A stretch of 64,000 nucleotides of DNA, from the NCBI RefSeq assembly GCF_040807025.1, contig NC_090951.1, positions 18,758,573 to 18,822,572 on the forward strand, given 5' to 3'. A program made the position numbers and the translations under genes. This stretch comes from Struthio camelus (lineage: Eukaryota; Chordata; Aves; Struthioniformes; Struthionidae). This document shows, piece after piece, positions 62,432 to 64,000 of the stretch. The notes under the pieces are model-generated. The model did not search any database. It worked only from the letters and a program-made list of their open reading frames with translations, and was not told where the DNA came from. Positions within the stretch are counted from its first letter, which is position 1; each line of letters starts with the position of its first letter.

Positions 62432-64000
62432 CTATTTAAAAACAAACCACAAACACAATTATTTTGTTAATGTTGACTAAGTTGACTTGAAGCGTTAACT
62501 CAAACAAACAAACATTTAAATCACTAGGTATTTTGTACGGTTAATACTGATTGATGGATTTTGACACAGGCACAATGAGACTCTAAAGCCCTAGGGTTTG
62601 TAGTTAACAGTATCATTGCAACAGATACTGCTTTATATTTGATGTTGAAAATATTTTTGCAATAGTCATACAGTGCTGGATAAGATTAGGTTTTATTTAT
62701 GTACAAATAATTTCTGAGTCATATGTTTCAATTGCCATTATTTTCAGCTACATAACAAAGTGATCTGTATCTTGATCCTGTAACTGCTTGAAATAGCCTC
62801 AGTAGTAGTAAAGTTTTCCAAATAAAAAAAAAATTGTTAGACTCAGTGCCTACTGCAGACTACACTGGTATTAGATTAGATAAAAACACATCAAGTCACC
62901 AAGTACTGAAGTGTGTTAAGTAACCTTGGACTTGTATGAAATTCAATTTCACCTTCTGAACTTACCTAGTTAAATCACATAGACATTTAATGGGTAAAAT
63001 TAACAATATGATAACAAAAGTAATATCTCAGTTGGTCTTCAGTAAAGCCTTTTCTTTTTATCTTTACTTAAAAATACATTTTTCTATTGCTTGTATGAAA
63101 TTGTTTCATAACATGCAGCAATGCCTATACTTTTTGCTTACAAATAAATTTTACTAAAATTTATCTCATTTGGGGGATGTCGGACATGACAGAGGAAGTC
63201 ACAAATATTTTTCTGTGATTCAAAGAAGGAAAAGCCACTGGAGTACACAGCTGAGCATTCAAAGATTAGATTCTTCAAGGCGCAAACAGAGCTCCTTGTT
63301 GTTCACATATGTTTTCTTTTCTTTTCTAATTTGTAACTTTATTAAAAATATTTCCCCTGTATGGAAATATTTTAGCACTTTCTGATTGTAAAATCAAATC
63401 ACTTGAAGTAATAAATTATACATAAAATATTTCAAAGATTCACTTTCTAGATTCAGTGTTAGAACTGCAAATCAATATTCGCATTTATTATGGAATTTGC
63501 TTATGTTTTTCCAAGCTTATTATATAATTAATCAAACTAAAAAGCAGGTGTATCCGATTGTAAAAGTATCCTTCACATGGAACAATTTCCACTGCTGTCA
63601 AGCCCTTTCAATATTTGATGAAGTAATTTTACACCCTCCTTTCAAAAGACATTTCCTTTTATTATGTATCCTAAGACACTTTAACTAAAAACCCAAATCT
63701 GAATATTTCAATAAGGTTGTTTTATTATTCAGTAGATTCATGGAAATTTTACCAGAATGACAGAGAAAATTCCACACCATTCTGTCTCCACTAATACAGG
63801 TACACGGCTTCAGCTGGCAATATTACTAGGATTAGCATAGTATGATGAAATATTTAAAGGAATTTTTTTTCCTGAAATCTAATAAATCAAATGACTGCCA
63901 AATGTCATTAAAGTGATGGTCTTTGACTTGAATATGCTTTTCATATTCAAATCTGAAAAGAAAGAGATGAAAGCCTGGAAAGGTTACTCAGTTTCAACTA

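Noticed and set aside
63880-63960. Strong acceptor-like sequence (CTCTTTCTTTTCAG on the minus strand) followed by an open stretch, possibly the next upstream RPGRIP1L exon
   Set aside because: No consensus donor closes it and the conceptual peptide does not resemble RPGRIP1L; probably a pseudo-site within the intron.

Overview
The window is vertebrate genomic DNA, most likely from a bird. It is AT-rich, intron- and intergenic-dominated, and carries CR1 LINE 3' ends of the avian type (clearest at 41241-41422 and 6976-7170) plus a few old MIR-like SINE fragments. There are no operons, phage, integrated viral genes, CRISPR arrays or recognisable tRNA/rRNA genes.

Only one gene can be identified with confidence. 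The last four coding exons of RPGRIP1L (ciliary transition-zone protein, NPHP8/MKS5) lie on the minus strand between 62431 and 45601. The exons (62431-62248, 56349-56265, 49484-49351, 45704-45601) all have canonical splice sites, join in frame, and encode 160 residues plus a stop: the C-terminal RPGR-interacting (RID) C2-like domain. The rest of the gene lies beyond the right edge. The stop is TAG, followed in frame by GAG GCA TGA. This looks like the older Glu-Ala-stop end of the protein left just behind a newly acquired stop.

The left 45 kb is the region downstream of RPGRIP1L. In human this side leads to AKTIP and RBL2, but I recognised no exon of either. It holds dispersed repeats, simple repeats, a GC/CpG-rich island-like stretch at 37220-38290 with two CACGTG E-boxes, and at least two stretches (9600-9890 and 10060-10580) that look like conserved developmental enhancers. 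The first of these contains an exact PBX-PREP/MEIS decamer. A few open frames have plausible splice sites, the best being minus 20765-21128. None matches a protein I recognise, and the number seen is close to what chance allows, so they are hypotheses rather than genes.

The introns of RPGRIP1L (45705-49350, 49485-56264, 56350-62247 and from 62432 to the edge) contain a MIR-like copy, a 21-bp-period duplication, poly(A) and AT-rich tracts, and otherwise unremarkable sequence.
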